This document shows positions 54,359 through 64,000 of a DNA stretch of 64,000 bases, piece by piece. Under the pieces are notes generated by a model. The model ran no database searches. It was given only the letters and a program-made list of their open reading frames with translations, and was not told where the DNA came from. Each line of letters opens with the position of its first letter. The first letter of the stretch is position 1. The stretch lies in contig NZ_JACESP010000001.1 in the NCBI RefSeq assembly GCF_013911755.1, positions 186,001-250,000 of the forward strand, given 5' to 3'. Source of the stretch: Sphingosinicella sp. Its GTDB lineage: Bacteria > Pseudomonadota > Alphaproteobacteria > Sphingomonadales > Sphingomonadaceae. A program made the translations under genes and the position numbers.

Positions 54359-55767
54359 CGGGCATCGCCCGCGACATCGGAACGATTCACTTCGTCGGCA
54401 TCGGCGGCATCGGCATGTCCGGTATCGCCGAGCTGATGCACAACCTCGGCTACAAGGTGCAAGGCAGCGACATCGCCGAATCCTATGTGATCGAAGGGCT
54501 GCGCAAGAAAGGCATCGACGTCCACATCGGGCACAAGGCGGAAAACCTTGGCGATTCGGCCGTGGTGGTGACGTCCACGGCGATTCGTCGCGGCAATCCC
54601 GAGGTCGATCTTGCGCTCGAAAAGCGAATCCCCGTGGTGCGGCGCGCGGAGATGCTTGCCGAATTGATGCGACTGAAGTCCACGGTGGCGGTGGCGGGCA
54701 CGCACGGCAAGACGACGACGACCTCGATGGTCGCGGCGCTGCTCGACGCGGGCGGGCTCGACCCCACGGTCGTGAACGGCGGCATCATCAACAGCTACGG
54801 ATCGAACGCGCGGCTCGGCACCAGCGACTGGATGGTCGTGGAGGCTGACGAGAGCGACGGCAGCTTCCTGCGCCTGCCGCCGACATTCGCGATCGTCACC
54901 AACATCGATCCCGAACACCTCGATCACTACGGCAGCTTCGACCAGATCAAGCAGGCGTTCGTCGATTTCGTTGAGCACGTGCCGTTTTACGGCGCGGCGA
55001 TCCTGTGCATCGATCACCCCGAGGTGCAGGCGATTCTGCCGCGCGTGCGCGACCGGCGCGTCGTCTCCTACGGCTTTTCCGCACAGGCCGATGTGCGCGG
55101 CGAGAACGTGACGCCGGTGCCGGGCGGCAACCGCTTCGACGTGCTCATCACCGACCGCGACGGCAACCAGCGCCGCATCGACGGGCTCGAACTGCCGATG
55201 CCGGGGCGGCACAACGTGCAGAACGCGCTTTCCGCCGTTGCCGTGGCGCTTGAGCTTCAGATTTCGGGCGAGGACATTCGCAGTGGCTTTGCCAAGTTCG
55301 GCGGGGTGAAGCGGCGCTTCACCAAGGTCGGCGAGGTGGACGGCGCGTCGATCATCGACGACTACGGACACCATCCCGTCGAGATCAAGGCGGTGCTTGC
55401 CGCTGCGCGCGAAGGCGTGAAGGGGCGGGTGATCGCGGTTGTGCAGCCGCATCGTTTCACGCGCCTGCGCGATCTGATGCCGGAGTTCCAGACGGCGTTC
55501 AACGATGCCGACACCGTGTACGTCGCGCCTGTCTACGCGGCGGGCGAGACGCCGATCGATGGCGTGGATGCCGCGCATCTGCTTGCCGGGCTCAAGCGAT
55601 CGGGACACCGCGATGCCTATACGGTGGAAGGACCCGAAGACCTCGCACAGAAGCTCGCCGCGACGATCCGCGAAGGCGACATGGTCGTGTGTCTCGGCGC
55701 GGGCGACATCACCAAATGGGCGGCAGGACTTGCGGACGCGATCCGCCGCGAACGGGGAGCGGCGTGA
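54355..55767 (+). CDS. murC: UDP-MurNAc--L-alanine ligase MurC
   Basis: A 470-residue Mur ligase adding the first L-Ala. The N-terminal [18 protein letters not shown] motif [11 protein letters not shown] near residue 113, [10 protein letters not shown] and [10 protein letters not shown] are family hallmarks. It overlaps murG and murB by four bases on either side. Confidence 0.96.
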   Translation: MTGIARDIGTIHFVGIGGIGMSGIAELMHNLGYKVQGSDIAESYVIEGLRKKGIDVHIGHKAENLGDSAVVVTSTAIRRGNPEVDLALEKRIPVVRRAEMLAELMRLKSTVAVAGTHGKTTTTSMVAALLDAGGLDPTVVNGGIINSYGSNARLGTSDWMVVEADESDGSFLRLPPTFAIVTNIDPEHLDHYGSFDQIKQAFVDFVEHVPFYGAAILCIDHPEVQAILPRVRDRRVVSYGFSAQADVRGENVTPVPGGNRFDVLITDRDGNQRRIDGLELPMPGRHNVQNALSAVAVALELQISGEDIRSGFAKFGGVKRRFTKVGEVDGASIIDDYGHHPVEIKAVLAAAREGVKGRVIAVVQPHRFTRLRDLMPEFQTAFNDADTVYVAPVYAAGETPIDGVDAAHLLAGLKRSGHRDAYTVEGPEDLAQKLAATIREGDMVVCLGAGDITKWAAGLADAIRRERGAA

Positions 55768-56672
55768 CGGCGGCTGCGGCCGTACGCACGATCCCTGCCG
55801 CCGCGGGGCGGCTGACTCCGGACGCGCCGCTGGCGCCGCTCGTATGGTTCAAGTCGGGCGGCAATGCCGAATGGCTGTTCGAGCCAAAGGATGCGGATGA
55901 CCTTGCCGCATTCCTTGCGGGACTTGAACCCGACGTGCCGGTGATGGCGCTGGGGCTTGGGTCCAACCTCATCGTGCGCGACGGCGGCGTCCCGGGTGTC
56001 GTCGTGCGGCTCGGCAAGGCGTTTGCGGCGGTGGAACGGCTCGATGAGGTGACGCTGCGCTGCGGTGGGGGGGCGTCTGGCATTCTTGTCTCCTCGACAG
56101 CACGCGACGCGGGGATCGGGGGACTCGAATTCCTGCGCTCGATTCCCGGCACCGTCGGCGGATTCGTGCGCATGAACGGCGGCGCATACGGCCGCGAGAC
56201 GGCGGACATTCTCGTGGACTGCGAGGTGGTGCTGCGTTCGGGTGAGCGTAAAACCCTGAGCCGCGACGATCTCGCCTATACCTATCGGCACAGCGCGCTT
56301 CCCGAAGGCGCGGTGGTGACTGCTGCCACATTTCGCGGCATCCCGAATGACCCCGCAGCAATCAGCGCCGAGATGGACCGGATCGCGGAGGCGCGCGAGG
56401 CCTCGCAGCCGCTGCGCACCAAGACAGGTGGCTCGACATTCAAGAATCCGCCAGGCGACAAGGCGTGGCGGCTGGTCGATGCGGCGGGATGCCGAGGCCT
56501 GATGCGCGGCGGCGCACAGGTCAGCGAAAAGCACTGCAATTTCCTGATCAACACGGGCGATGCCACCAGCGGCGATATCGAAGCGCTCGGCGAGGATGTG
56601 CGCCGCCGCGTGAAGGAGACGCAGGGCGTTGAGCTTGAATGGGAAATCCAGCGCGTGGGAGTGGCGAAATGA
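55764..56672 (+). CDS. murB: UDP-N-acetylenolpyruvoylglucosamine reductase MurB
   Basis: A 302-residue FAD enzyme reducing UDP-GlcNAc-enolpyruvate to UDP-MurNAc with NADPH. The FAD-binding [13 protein letters not shown] (about residues 63-75), [17 protein letters not shown] (about 129-145) and GGSTFKNP with the catalytic Ser are visible. It starts at GTG 55764, overlapping murC; the end overlaps ddl. The length and motif set fit type II-like short MurB. Confidence 0.95.
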   Translation: MTAAAAVRTIPAAAGRLTPDAPLAPLVWFKSGGNAEWLFEPKDADDLAAFLAGLEPDVPVMALGLGSNLIVRDGGVPGVVVRLGKAFAAVERLDEVTLRCGGGASGILVSSTARDAGIGGLEFLRSIPGTVGGFVRMNGGAYGRETADILVDCEVVLRSGERKTLSRDDLAYTYRHSALPEGAVVTAATFRGIPNDPAAISAEMDRIAEAREASQPLRTKTGGSTFKNPPGDKAWRLVDAAGCRGLMRGGAQVSEKHCNFLINTGDATSGDIEALGEDVRRRVKETQGVELEWEIQRVGVAK

Positions 56673-57577
56673 AGGTTGCGGTGCTGATGGGCGGCTGGTC
56701 GAACGAGCGCGAGGTGTCCCTCACCAGCGGCAAGGGAATCGCCGACGCGCTAAAGCGTTTGGGCCATGATGTTTACGCTGTTGACATGGGCCGCGACGTT
56801 GCCGCAAAGCTGAGTGAAATCAAGCCTGACGTCGTGTTCAATGCCCTGCATGGAACACCCGGGGAAGACGGCACGGTTCAAGGAATGCTCGACGTGTTGG
56901 GGGTGAAATATACGCATTCGGGTCTGGCGACGTCGGTCATCGCGATCGACAAGGAACTGACGAAGCGTATTCTCGTGCCCGCCGGTATCCGCATGCCCGA
57001 AGGGGTCGTCGTTGACTCCGCCAGCGTGCACACCCGCGATCCGCTGCCGCGCCCTTATGTGTTGAAGCCGGTCAATGAAGGTTCCTCCGTGGGCGTCGCG
57101 ATCGTGACCGACGAGAGCAACTACGGCACACCCATTGCCGTTGACGCGCCCGGCCCGTGGACGCAGTTCGAAAAACTGCTCGCCGAGCCATTCATCCCGG
57201 GCCGCGAACTCACCGTCGCGGTGATGGGCGACGAACCGCTCGCCGTGACCGAACTGATCCCGACGCGCGGCTTCTACGATTACGACGCCAAATACACGGA
57301 CGGTCTCACCGTGCATCAATGCCCGGCGGAGATTCCCGAGGAGGTTGCCGCCGAAGCGATGGCGATGGCGCTGAAGGCGCACCGCGTACTCGGCTGCAAG
57401 GGCGTCAGCCGGTCCGATTTCCGCTACGATGAGAGCCGGGGCCTCGCCGGGCTTTATCTGCTGGAGGTGAACACCCAGCCCGGCATGACGCCGCTCAGCC
57501 TTGTGCCGGAGCAAGCGAAGTATCGCGGCATCGATTACGACACGCTCGTTGCGCGCATTCTGGAAGACGCGGAATGA
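56669..57577 (+). CDS. ddl: D-alanine--D-alanine ligase
   Basis: A 302-residue ATP-grasp ligase joining two D-Ala for MurF. GGWSNEREVSLTSG at the start, HGTPGEDGTVQG (about residues 61-72), KPVNEGSSVGV and the C-terminal EVNTQPGMTPLSL are conserved. The Ser-Tyr-type omega-loop KYTDG is present. Its D-Ala comes from alr, encoded earlier in the window. ftsQ starts 24 bases after it. Confidence 0.96.
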   Translation: MKVAVLMGGWSNEREVSLTSGKGIADALKRLGHDVYAVDMGRDVAAKLSEIKPDVVFNALHGTPGEDGTVQGMLDVLGVKYTHSGLATSVIAIDKELTKRILVPAGIRMPEGVVVDSASVHTRDPLPRPYVLKPVNEGSSVGVAIVTDESNYGTPIAVDAPGPWTQFEKLLAEPFIPGRELTVAVMGDEPLAVTELIPTRGFYDYDAKYTDGLTVHQCPAEIPEEVAAEAMAMALKAHRVLGCKGVSRSDFRYDESRGLAGLYLLEVNTQPGMTPLSLVPEQAKYRGIDYDTLVARILEDAE

Positions 57578-57601
57578 TGGGGCGCACGAGGCTGGCCTGC
57601 G

Positions 57602-58483
57602 ATGAGTGAGCGCATCACCCTGAAGCGGGGGAAGCGCCCGCCGCCGCAAAGGGCCAAGTCGCCTGCGCCGCGCGCGCGGGCGGCAGGTCCGAAATCGGGT
57701 CGGCTGATGGCGCCGGCGGTGTCTCTGGGCGCTGCCGGCATCGCGCTGTTTGCGGCCTGGCTCTACCAGCTTCCTGACAAGCTCTGGATGGCGGCCGCCG
57801 TGGGCGTCGCCGACGCGGGTTTCGAGGTGAAGAACGTCGAGGTGACCGGCCTCAAGACGATGAGCCGCCTGCCGGTTTACACCGCGGCGCTCGACGGGGC
57901 TTCGGATTCGATGCTGCTCGTCGATCTCGACGACGTGCGCGACCGGCTGCTGATGTTGCCGTGGGTGAAGGATGCGAGTGTCGGCCGCCGCCTTCCCGAC
58001 ACGCTCGCGATCGACATCACCGAGCGGAGACCCTACGCGATCTGGCAATATCGTGGCGAGCATCGGCTTGTGGATACCGAAGGCGCGGTGCTGCCTTCCG
58101 AGAACATCGCGCGCTATGCGAAGCTGCCGATCGTGGTCGGCAAGGGCGCGAACACCGAGGCGGCGAACCTGATCGCGCTGCTCCATGATTACCCGGCGGC
58201 GGCGAAGCACGTTGCGGGCGCGGTGTGGATCGGCGAGCGGCGCTGGGACCTGAAGCTGAAATCGGGCGAGACGCTCGCGCTGCCCGACGATTATGCCGAG
58301 GCGCGCGCCGCGCTTGGAAATTTCGTGCGGATCGACCGGGATTCGGGGCTTGTCGACAAGGGCTTCAGCCGTTTCGACATGCGCCTCGCGGACCGGCTGA
58401 CCGTGCGCATCTCGCAAAACGACAAGAAGCCCACGGTCGCACAGCCAGCCACGCAACCAGCAACAGGCGGAACAGAAATATGA
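57602..58483 (+). CDS. ftsQ: Cell division protein FtsQ
   Basis: A 293-residue bitopic divisome protein. A basic cytoplasmic N-terminus (residues 1-38) is followed by one membrane segment (about 39-57), a POTRA domain starting at VKNVEVTGLKTMS (about 76) and the FtsQ beta domain with DLDDVRDRLLMLPWVKDASVGRRLPDTL-like conserved spacing. The C-terminal tail is Thr/Gln/Pro-rich. ftsA begins 13 bases later. Confidence 0.93.
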   Translation: MSERITLKRGKRPPPQRAKSPAPRARAAGPKSGRLMAPAVSLGAAGIALFAAWLYQLPDKLWMAAAVGVADAGFEVKNVEVTGLKTMSRLPVYTAALDGASDSMLLVDLDDVRDRLLMLPWVKDASVGRRLPDTLAIDITERRPYAIWQYRGEHRLVDTEGAVLPSENIARYAKLPIVVGKGANTEAANLIALLHDYPAAAKHVAGAVWIGERRWDLKLKSGETLALPDDYAEARAALGNFVRIDRDSGLVDKGFSRFDMRLADRLTVRISQNDKKPTVAQPATQPATGGTEI

Positions 58484-58496
58484 GGGTTGGGCCGCT

Positions 58497-59765
58497 ATGA
58501 GAGTCCGGAACACCGGCAGCCGGGGCGAACGCACGATTGCGGCGCTCGATATCGGCTCCTCGAAGGTGGCGGCGCTTATCGCCGTCAGCGACGGGGAGAG
58601 CCCGCCGCGCGTGATCGGCACCGGCCAGCGCGCCTGCACGGGTCTGCGGCAGGGCCTCGTCGCCGATCTGGAGCGCACTGAAAGCGCGATCCGCGCCGCG
58701 ATGGAGCAGGCGGAACGCAATGCGGGCGTGACGGTCGAGAACGTTGTCGTCAGCGTTTCGGCGGGCGGGCTCGATAGCGAGATCGTGTCGGTCGAGGTCG
58801 ATATCGGCGGCCAGCGCATCGAGCGCGGCGACATCGATCATGTGCTTTCCGAAGGCCGCGCGCAGCTCGACGCGGGCGGGCGCACGATCCTGCACGCGCA
58901 GCCCGCGCTCTACACGCTCGACGAGACGACGCGCGTGATGAACCCGCTCGGCCTCCATGCCGATCGGCTGGGCGTCGATATTCACATCATCACGGCGGAC
59001 ACGCCGCCTGTGCGCAACCTTGACCAGTGCGTGCGCACGGCGGACCTTGGCGTGCAGACGATCGTCGCGTCGCCGATCGCGGCGGGCCTTGCCTGCCTCG
59101 CGCCTGAAGAGCGCGAACTCGGCGTCGCGCTCGTCGAGATCGGCGCGGGCGTCACCAACGTTGCGGTTCACGTGCGCGGGATGCTCGTCGGCCTTTCGGT
59201 GATCCCGATGGGTTCCGAAGACATCACCGCCGACATCGCTTCCACCTTCTCCACCCGGCGCATCCACGCCGAGCGGCTGAAGACGCTGTATGGTTCGGCG
59301 ACGACGAGCCCCCGCGACAATCACGACATGATCGAGATCCTGCCGATTTCCGAGGACGACGACGTCGAGCCGACGCGCGTGCCGCGCGCGCAGATCGTCG
59401 CGGTGATTCGCGACCGGCTCGACATGCTGTTCTCCGACGTGGGGGAACGTCTCAACGAAATGGGCTTCAAGGGACCGCGCGGACGCCAGATGGTGCTGAC
59501 GGGCGGCGGCGCAGAGCTCAAGTGCATCGCGGACTTCGCGCAGGGGTTGCTCGGGCGGCACTGCCGGGTCGGCCGTCCCCGTGGTCTCGTGGGGCTTCCC
59601 GAGGCGCAGGTGGGCAGCGCTTTTTCGACGCTCGCGGGGCTCGCGCTCTACGGCGCGGAGGATCGCGAAGACCTATGGGCGGGCAGCGTCCGCGACGGCG
59701 GACAGATGCGCATGTCGCGCTCGCCGTGGGGCCGGATGATCGAAGTGCTGAGGTCCAACCTGTGA
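58497..59765 (+). CDS. ftsA: Cell division protein FtsA
   Basis: A 422-residue actin-like ATPase that tethers FtsZ filaments to the membrane. ALDIGSSKVAALIA (phosphate 1, about residues 15-28), LVEIGAGVTNVAV (phosphate 2) and VLTGGGAELKCI (adenosine motif) are visible. The C-terminal amphipathic helix SPWGRMIEVLRSNL is the membrane anchor. The 114 bases that follow separate it from ftsZ. Confidence 0.95.
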   Translation: MRVRNTGSRGERTIAALDIGSSKVAALIAVSDGESPPRVIGTGQRACTGLRQGLVADLERTESAIRAAMEQAERNAGVTVENVVVSVSAGGLDSEIVSVEVDIGGQRIERGDIDHVLSEGRAQLDAGGRTILHAQPALYTLDETTRVMNPLGLHADRLGVDIHIITADTPPVRNLDQCVRTADLGVQTIVASPIAAGLACLAPEERELGVALVEIGAGVTNVAVHVRGMLVGLSVIPMGSEDITADIASTFSTRRIHAERLKTLYGSATTSPRDNHDMIEILPISEDDDVEPTRVPRAQIVAVIRDRLDMLFSDVGERLNEMGFKGPRGRQMVLTGGGAELKCIADFAQGLLGRHCRVGRPRGLVGLPEAQVGSAFSTLAGLALYGAEDREDLWAGSVRDGGQMRMSRSPWGRMIEVLRSNL

Positions 59766-59879
59766 TGACATACCAGATGTTGATTTTTTTTCGTCTTGGG
59801 GATTCACGCGGAATCGATCCTGTCGTAGTGTTTAACAAATGCGCTCTTGTGGGGGGCGCCGGCGCCAAAGGAGAGCATC

Positions 59880-61355
59880 ATGAGTCTTGAGTTGCAACGC
59901 CCCGAGCTTACCGAACTGAAGCCGCGGATCACGGTAATCGGCGTCGGCGGCGCGGGCGGCAACGCAGTCGCGAACATGATCTCCTCGGGCCTCGAAGGCG
60001 TCGATTTCGTGGTGGCGAACACCGATGCGCAGGCGCTTTCGGCGGCAACGGCGGAAACCCGGCTCCAGCTCGGGCTCAAGATCACGCAGGGCCTCGGCGC
60101 CGGTTCGCGTCCCGAAATCGGCCGCGCGGCCGCTGAGGAAACGCTCTCCGAGATCGAAGGCGCGCTGGACGGTTCCCACATGTGCTTCATTACCGCCGGC
60201 ATGGGCGGCGGCACCGGCACCGGCGCGGCGCCTGTCGTCGCCAAGGCGGCACGTGAGCGCGGCATCCTCACAGTGGGCGTCGTCACCAAGCCGTTCGCTT
60301 TCGAAGGCGCGCGCCGGATGCGTTCGGCCGAAGAGGGTATCGCCGAGCTTCAGAAGCACGTCGACACGCTGATCATCATTCCCAACCAGAACCTGTTCCT
60401 GATCGCCAACGCGAACACGACGTTCAAGGACGCGTTCGCGATGGCCGACCAGGTGCTGCACCAGGGCGTGCGCGGCATCACCGATCTGATGATCATGCCC
60501 GGCCTCATCAACCTCGACTTCGCCGACATCCGCACGGTGATGAGCGAGATGGGCAAGGCGATGATGGGCACCGGCGAGGCCGAGGGTGAGAACCGCGCCA
60601 TCGAAGCGGCGGAAAAGGCGATCGCCAATCCACTGCTCGACGAAGTTTCGATGCGCGGCGCCAAGGGCGTCATCATCAACATCACCGGCGGCGAAGACCT
60701 CCGCCTGATGGAAGTCGATGAAGCCGCGAACCACATCCGCGAGATGGTGGACCCCGACGCCAACATCATCGTCGGCTCGGCGTTCAACGCGAACCTTGAG
60801 GGCCGGATGCGCGTGTCGGTTGTTGCGACCGGTATCGACGCCACCGCCAAGGTCGCCGAACCCGCGCGGCCTTCGACGACTGTCAGCGGTTTCGGTTCGG
60901 TCGCGGGCAGCTTCGCCCCGGCGGCGCCGATCCGCCCCGCTGCGGCCGCTGCACCGGCGCCCGAAGAGCGGCAGATCACGCTAGAACCGCCGGTGGTGGC
61001 CGAGGAACCGAGCCTCGTCGCCGAGGCCGAGCCGGTTCAGGAGGCCCAGCCGGGCTTTTCGGACAATGTGATGCCGCTGCGTATGCCCGAGCCCGTGCGC
61101 GAAGCCGCGCCCGAGCCGGTGGCCGCCGAGGCACCGCCCGCGCCGATCAACGAGCCGGTGGAGCGTCCCTATGTGGCGCCCCGCGCCGCGCGCGAGGAAC
61201 CGCGCCCGGGTCCGACGCTGTTCGAGCGCATGATGAACCTCAGCCGGGGTGCTGACAAGGCGCGCGCCGAAGAGCCGCAGCCCGTTGCCGAGGAACCGGC
61301 CGGGCAGGATCCGCTGGAAATCCCGCGGTTCTTCCGCCGTCAGGTCAACGACTGA
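59880..61355 (+). CDS. ftsZ: Cell division protein FtsZ
   Basis: A 491-residue tubulin-like GTPase forming the Z ring. [13 protein letters not shown] lies near residues 21-33, and the tubulin signature [10 protein letters not shown] near 110. The polymerisation domain ends near 320. A Pro/Glu/Ala-rich linker of about 150 residues follows, then the conserved C-terminal peptide [12 protein letters not shown] that binds FtsA and other partners. A strong AAAGGAG site precedes the ATG at 59880. The gap upstream (59766-59879) may hold a private ftsZ promoter. A terminator follows. Confidence 0.97.
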   Translation: MSLELQRPELTELKPRITVIGVGGAGGNAVANMISSGLEGVDFVVANTDAQALSAATAETRLQLGLKITQGLGAGSRPEIGRAAAEETLSEIEGALDGSHMCFITAGMGGGTGTGAAPVVAKAARERGILTVGVVTKPFAFEGARRMRSAEEGIAELQKHVDTLIIIPNQNLFLIANANTTFKDAFAMADQVLHQGVRGITDLMIMPGLINLDFADIRTVMSEMGKAMMGTGEAEGENRAIEAAEKAIANPLLDEVSMRGAKGVIINITGGEDLRLMEVDEAANHIREMVDPDANIIVGSAFNANLEGRMRVSVVATGIDATAKVAEPARPSTTVSGFGSVAGSFAPAAPIRPAAAAAPAPEERQITLEPPVVAEEPSLVAEAEPVQEAQPGFSDNVMPLRMPEPVREAAPEPVAAEAPPAPINEPVERPYVAPRAAREEPRPGPTLFERMMNLSRGADKARAEEPQPVAEEPAGQDPLEIPRFFRRQVND

Positions 61356-61377
61356 TCCCAGGATCAGATGGAACATG

Positions 61378-61411
61378 GAGGGCCGGGCGACAGACCCGGC
61401 CCTCTCTGTTT
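61378..61411 (+). terminator. Rho-independent terminator after ftsZ
   Basis: GAGGGCCGGG (61378-61387) and CCCGGCCCTC (61395-61404) form a perfect 10-base stem with a seven-base loop, followed by a T-rich stretch (TCTGTTTC). It lies 23 bases after the ftsZ stop and marks the end of the dcw transcript. Confidence 0.85.
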
Positions 61412-61485
61412 CATGACCTTGCGGACGCGCGGCGCTTGACCGCAACGACGCTGCGTCGCAAATCGATGGCAAGAAGGGGAGAGGG

Positions 61486-62613
61486 ATGGCGGGACCGCTT
61501 TCGGGCGTGCGTATCATCGAAATGGCGGGCCTCGGACCGGGGCCTTTCGCGGGCATGATGCTTGCCGATCACGGCGCGGAGGTGATCCGTATCGATCGGC
61601 CGGGCGGAATGCCGGAAACCGTGCTTGGCCGCTCGCGCCGCTCGATCGTCGTCGACCTGAAATCGCCCGAGGGCATCGCGGTGATGCGCAAGCTGGTGAA
61701 GACCGCCGACGGGTTGATCGAGGGGCTGCGCCCGGGCGTGATGGAGCGGCTGGGGCTTGGCCCCGACGTGCTGCTTGGCGACAACCCGCGGCTTGTCTAC
61801 GGCCGCATGACGGGTTGGGGACAAACAGGTCCGCTCGCCCATGCCGCAGGCCACGACATCAACTATATCGCGCTTTCGGGCGCGCTGCACGCCTATGGCC
61901 GCGCAGGCGAGAAGCCGACGCCGCCGATCAACATGGTCGGCGATTTCGGCGGCGGCGGCATGATGCTCGCATTCGGTATGGCCGCTGCGCTGCTTTCGGT
62001 GCAGAAAACGGGAAAGGGCCAAGTGCTCGACGTGGCGATGACCGATGGCTCCGCCGTGCTGATGGGCATGATCTGGGGCTTCTTCGGGCAGGGCGCGTGG
62101 AAGGACGAACGCGGCGTCAACATGCTCGATACGGGAACGCACTTCTACGACACCTACGAATGCAAGGATGGCGGCCATATTTCGATCGGTTCGATCGAGC
62201 CGCAGTTCTACGCCGCGCTGCGCCGCATCGCGGGGCTTGAGAACGACGCCGAATTCGACGCGCAGATGGACCCGTCGCGCTGGGGACCGCTCAAGGCCAG
62301 GCTGACGGCGCTGTTCCTCACGAAGACGCGCGCGGAATGGTGCGCGCTGATGGAAGGCACGGACGTGTGTTTCGCGCCGGTGCTGTCACTCACCGAGGCG
62401 CCGTCGCACCCGCACAATGCGGCGCGCGGCACGTTCATCGAGGTGGGCGGGATGACGCAGCCTGCGCCCGCGCCGCGCTATTCGGAGACGGTGACGGATA
62501 GGCCGACCCCGACGCCGCGCACGGGGGCGGATACGGCGGCGATCCTAGGCGAACTCGGCTACTCGGATGCAGAGATCGTGGCGCTGGCGGGCGCGCGGGC
62601 CCTCGCGACATGA
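61486..62613 (+). CDS. Alpha-methylacyl-CoA racemase (CaiB/BaiF CoA-transferase family)
   Basis: A 375-residue type III CoA-transferase-fold protein. The active-site trio of alpha-methylacyl-CoA racemase is present: His123 in AGHDINYIALSG, Asp153 in VGDFGGGGM, and Glu about 240 in GSIEPQFY, matching the M. tuberculosis enzyme. It would epimerise 2-methyl-branched acyl-CoAs before beta-oxidation of branched fatty acids or sterol side chains. The ATG at 61486 follows GGGGAGAGGG. The SPOR protein gene overlaps its stop by four bases. Confidence 0.9.
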   Translation: MAGPLSGVRIIEMAGLGPGPFAGMMLADHGAEVIRIDRPGGMPETVLGRSRRSIVVDLKSPEGIAVMRKLVKTADGLIEGLRPGVMERLGLGPDVLLGDNPRLVYGRMTGWGQTGPLAHAAGHDINYIALSGALHAYGRAGEKPTPPINMVGDFGGGGMMLAFGMAAALLSVQKTGKGQVLDVAMTDGSAVLMGMIWGFFGQGAWKDERGVNMLDTGTHFYDTYECKDGGHISIGSIEPQFYAALRRIAGLENDAEFDAQMDPSRWGPLKARLTALFLTKTRAEWCALMEGTDVCFAPVLSLTEAPSHPHNAARGTFIEVGGMTQPAPAPRYSETVTDRPTPTPRTGADTAAILGELGYSDAEIVALAGARALAT

Positions 62614-63908
62614 TGCGCGCAGCCACCGCCCTGCTGCTGCTCGCGGCGACGGCCGACCCATCGCTCGCGCAGACGCGCAAGGAGAAGGACGACGGAGCGG
62701 TCGCGGCGCTGAGCAATCCGGCGCGGCTTGTCACCATCGGCGATCATGGCCGCAATTCCGGCGATTTCATGCTCGCGCTGAGCTTCTACGAACGTGCTCT
62801 CGGGATCGATCCCGGCTTCGTCCCCGCGCTCCGGGCCTCGACCGAAGTCGCGCTCGCGATGCGGATGCCGCAGGCGCTGTCGTATGCGGAGCGCTGGGTG
62901 CGGGCGACGCCGAAGGACGGGCTTGCGCACCTCGCGGTGGGCGCGGCGCTCGTGCAGCAGAACCGGCCCACGGAAGCGCAGAAGTCGTTCGCGCTCGCCG
63001 AGGCGGCGGGAGGTCCACCCGCGGCGATCGCCATGCAGCGCGGCCTTGCCTTCGATCTGCTCGGGCAGAGTCGTAACGCGCAGATCGCCTATGCGGATGC
63101 GATGCAGCGCGTGCCGGGCGACCGATCGATCGTCGAGCATCTGGCGCTCAGCCTCGCGATCGGCGGCGACAATGAAGCGGCGATGCAGCTCTTGCAGCCG
63201 GAGGCGGAAAAAGCATCCGGCCAGCCGAGTTTCGAACGCACGCTGGTGCTCGTCCACGCGCTCGGCGGGCGGCGCGATCTCGCGCGGCGCATCGCGACGG
63301 CCAACCTCAGCCCGCAGGCGGCCGCCGGGGCCGGGGACGTGCTCGAACGGATCGCCAGCCTGCCGACCCCGGCCGCGAAAGCGGCTGCCGTGCATCTCGG
63401 CATCCTGCCCGATGCAGGGCGACCCGCGCAGGCGCCGGCAGTCGTAGCACAGGCGCCAACATCTCCGCCGCCCGCGCCCGAACCCGAGCCCGAGCCGGCG
63501 GCGCCGGTGATCGAAAGTCCGCCGCCGCGCGCGCCGGAGATCGCGGCCGAAAAACCTGCGCCTGCCAAGCCTGCCGCAGCCAAACCCGCGCCGAAGCCGG
63601 AACCGCTGCCCGCCGGGTTGCCGAAGCTTTCAGCGTCGCAGCTCAAGGCGGCGCATGTGTGGCTGCAGCTTTCGAGCAGCCCGGACCGCGCGCTGATGAC
63701 GTTCGACTTCGCACGCTTCAAGCGCAAGGCGAGCGTGATCGGCAACTATAACGCCTATGTGCAGAATGCCGACGGCACGCACCGCCTGCTGATCGGGCCG
63801 TTCCGATCCGCCGGAGATGCGCAGAAAGTCTCGCGCCGGTTGAAAGCGGCGGGGGTCGACTCCTACATCAACCGCGCGCCGGCCGGCTCCGCCATCGCGC
63901 CGCTCTGA
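62610..63908 (+). CDS. Exported TPR and SPOR domain protein
   Basis: A 432-residue protein with a signal peptide (cleavage near SLAQ, about residue 21). Residues 40-230 form several TPR-like helical repeats (for example FMLALSFYERALGIDPGF). A Pro/Ala/Glu-rich linker (about 270-345, including repeated P-E) leads to a SPOR domain (about 350-425, VWLQLSSSPDRAL to KAAGVDSYINR). SPOR domains bind denuded glycan at division sites, so a periplasmic role at the septum is plausible. It overlaps the racemase and dgt genes. Confidence 0.85.
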   Translation: MMRAATALLLLAATADPSLAQTRKEKDDGAVAALSNPARLVTIGDHGRNSGDFMLALSFYERALGIDPGFVPALRASTEVALAMRMPQALSYAERWVRATPKDGLAHLAVGAALVQQNRPTEAQKSFALAEAAGGPPAAIAMQRGLAFDLLGQSRNAQIAYADAMQRVPGDRSIVEHLALSLAIGGDNEAAMQLLQPEAEKASGQPSFERTLVLVHALGGRRDLARRIATANLSPQAAAGAGDVLERIASLPTPAAKAAAVHLGILPDAGRPAQAPAVVAQAPTSPPPAPEPEPEPAAPVIESPPPRAPEIAAEKPAPAKPAAAKPAPKPEPLPAGLPKLSASQLKAAHVWLQLSSSPDRALMTFDFARFKRKASVIGNYNAYVQNADGTHRLLIGPFRSAGDAQKVSRRLKAAGVDSYINRAPAGSAIAPL

Positions 63909-64000
63909 TGCTGGCGCCGTACGCTTCGAACCCCGCCGCGTCGCGGGGGCGGCTTCATTCCGAAAGCCCGAGCGCGCGCCGCGACGCGTTTCAGCGGGAC
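63908..64000 (+). CDS. dgt: dGTP triphosphohydrolase, N-terminal fragment (continues beyond window)
   Basis: Only 31 codons are in the window. They read MLAPYASNPAASRGR..., ending in AFQRD, which matches the start of bacterial dGTP triphosphohydrolases, where F-Q-R-D-R-D-R-I-I-H follows. The start overlaps the preceding stop as TGATG. The enzyme hydrolyses dGTP to deoxyguanosine and triphosphate. The call rests on a short stretch and needs the downstream sequence. Confidence 0.7.
   Translation, partial: MLAPYASNPAASRGRLHSESPSARRDAFQRD

Noticed and set aside
56750-58834. A 694-codon minus-strand open frame
   Set aside because: Antisense to ddl, ftsQ and part of ftsA, all clear genes.

Overview
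The window is GC-rich chromosomal DNA from an alphaproteobacterium, most probably Sphingomonadales. This rests on a complete, tightly overlapped dcw (division and cell wall) cluster, an alphaproteobacterial-type SOS box (GTTC-N7-GTTC) at radA, a PEP-CTERM protein with a V-PEP/hydrophobic/RRRR tail, and gene neighbourhoods common in that order. The genus cannot be fixed from this sequence alone. About 59 protein genes are supported. I saw no rRNA or tRNA gene, CRISPR array, insertion sequence or prophage.

Layout. 1-3.7 kb: mmsA (cut by the window edge), a divergent LysR regulator and a KefB/C-like antiporter. 3.8-7.3 kb: an isoprenylcysteine methyltransferase-like membrane enzyme converging on an alr-mlaE-mlaF-scaffold operon. 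7.4-11 kb: radA (SOS box), cvpA, cysS. 11-16.8 kb: MAPEG protein, patatin-like hydrolase, dnaB, an RsiV-like lipoprotein and a flavin-fold stress protein. 16.8-23.3 kb: two leftward gene groups, prs-tag-ABC exporter (Atm1 type) and lgt-midA-GNAT-pgeF. 23.4-31.8 kb: two complementary acyl-CoA dehydrogenase subunits, an acyl-CoA ligase, a Tat-exported molybdenum hydroxylase subunit, hemH, phaB and a ribbon-helix-helix protein. 31.9-38.5 kb: purEK, a diguanylate cyclase, mgtE with a response regulator, a GIN-domain protein and a phosphofructokinase. 38.5-42.5 kb: the PEP-CTERM protein, then a thiolase-like protein with an acyl-CoA dehydrogenase. 42.7-61.4 kb: a small membrane protein, a regulatory leader, and the dcw cluster mraZ-rsmH-ftsL-ftsI-murE-murF-mraY-murD-ftsW-murG-murC-murB-ddl-ftsQ-ftsA-ftsZ, closed by a terminator. 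61.5-64 kb: alpha-methylacyl-CoA racemase, a TPR/SPOR envelope protein and the start of dgt.

How the genes fit together. The dcw block makes lipid II from UDP-MurNAc and builds the divisome. alr supplies D-Ala for ddl and pgeF guards precursor fidelity. Three separate acyl-CoA groups (mmsA; the dehydrogenase pair with its ligase; the thiolase-like protein with its dehydrogenase) plus an alpha-methylacyl-CoA racemase suggest that branched or sterol-like acyl chains are degraded, but no pathway is complete here.

Most of the window is ordinary core genome and I found no convincing new multi-gene system. The best leads are the split-active-site acyl-CoA dehydrogenase pair, the MraZ-type operator with a perfect DnaA box ahead of dcw, the radA SOS box, a low-GC mosaic segment inside cysS, several enzymes missing a textbook catalytic residue, and a response regulator with an unassigned output domain beside mgtE.
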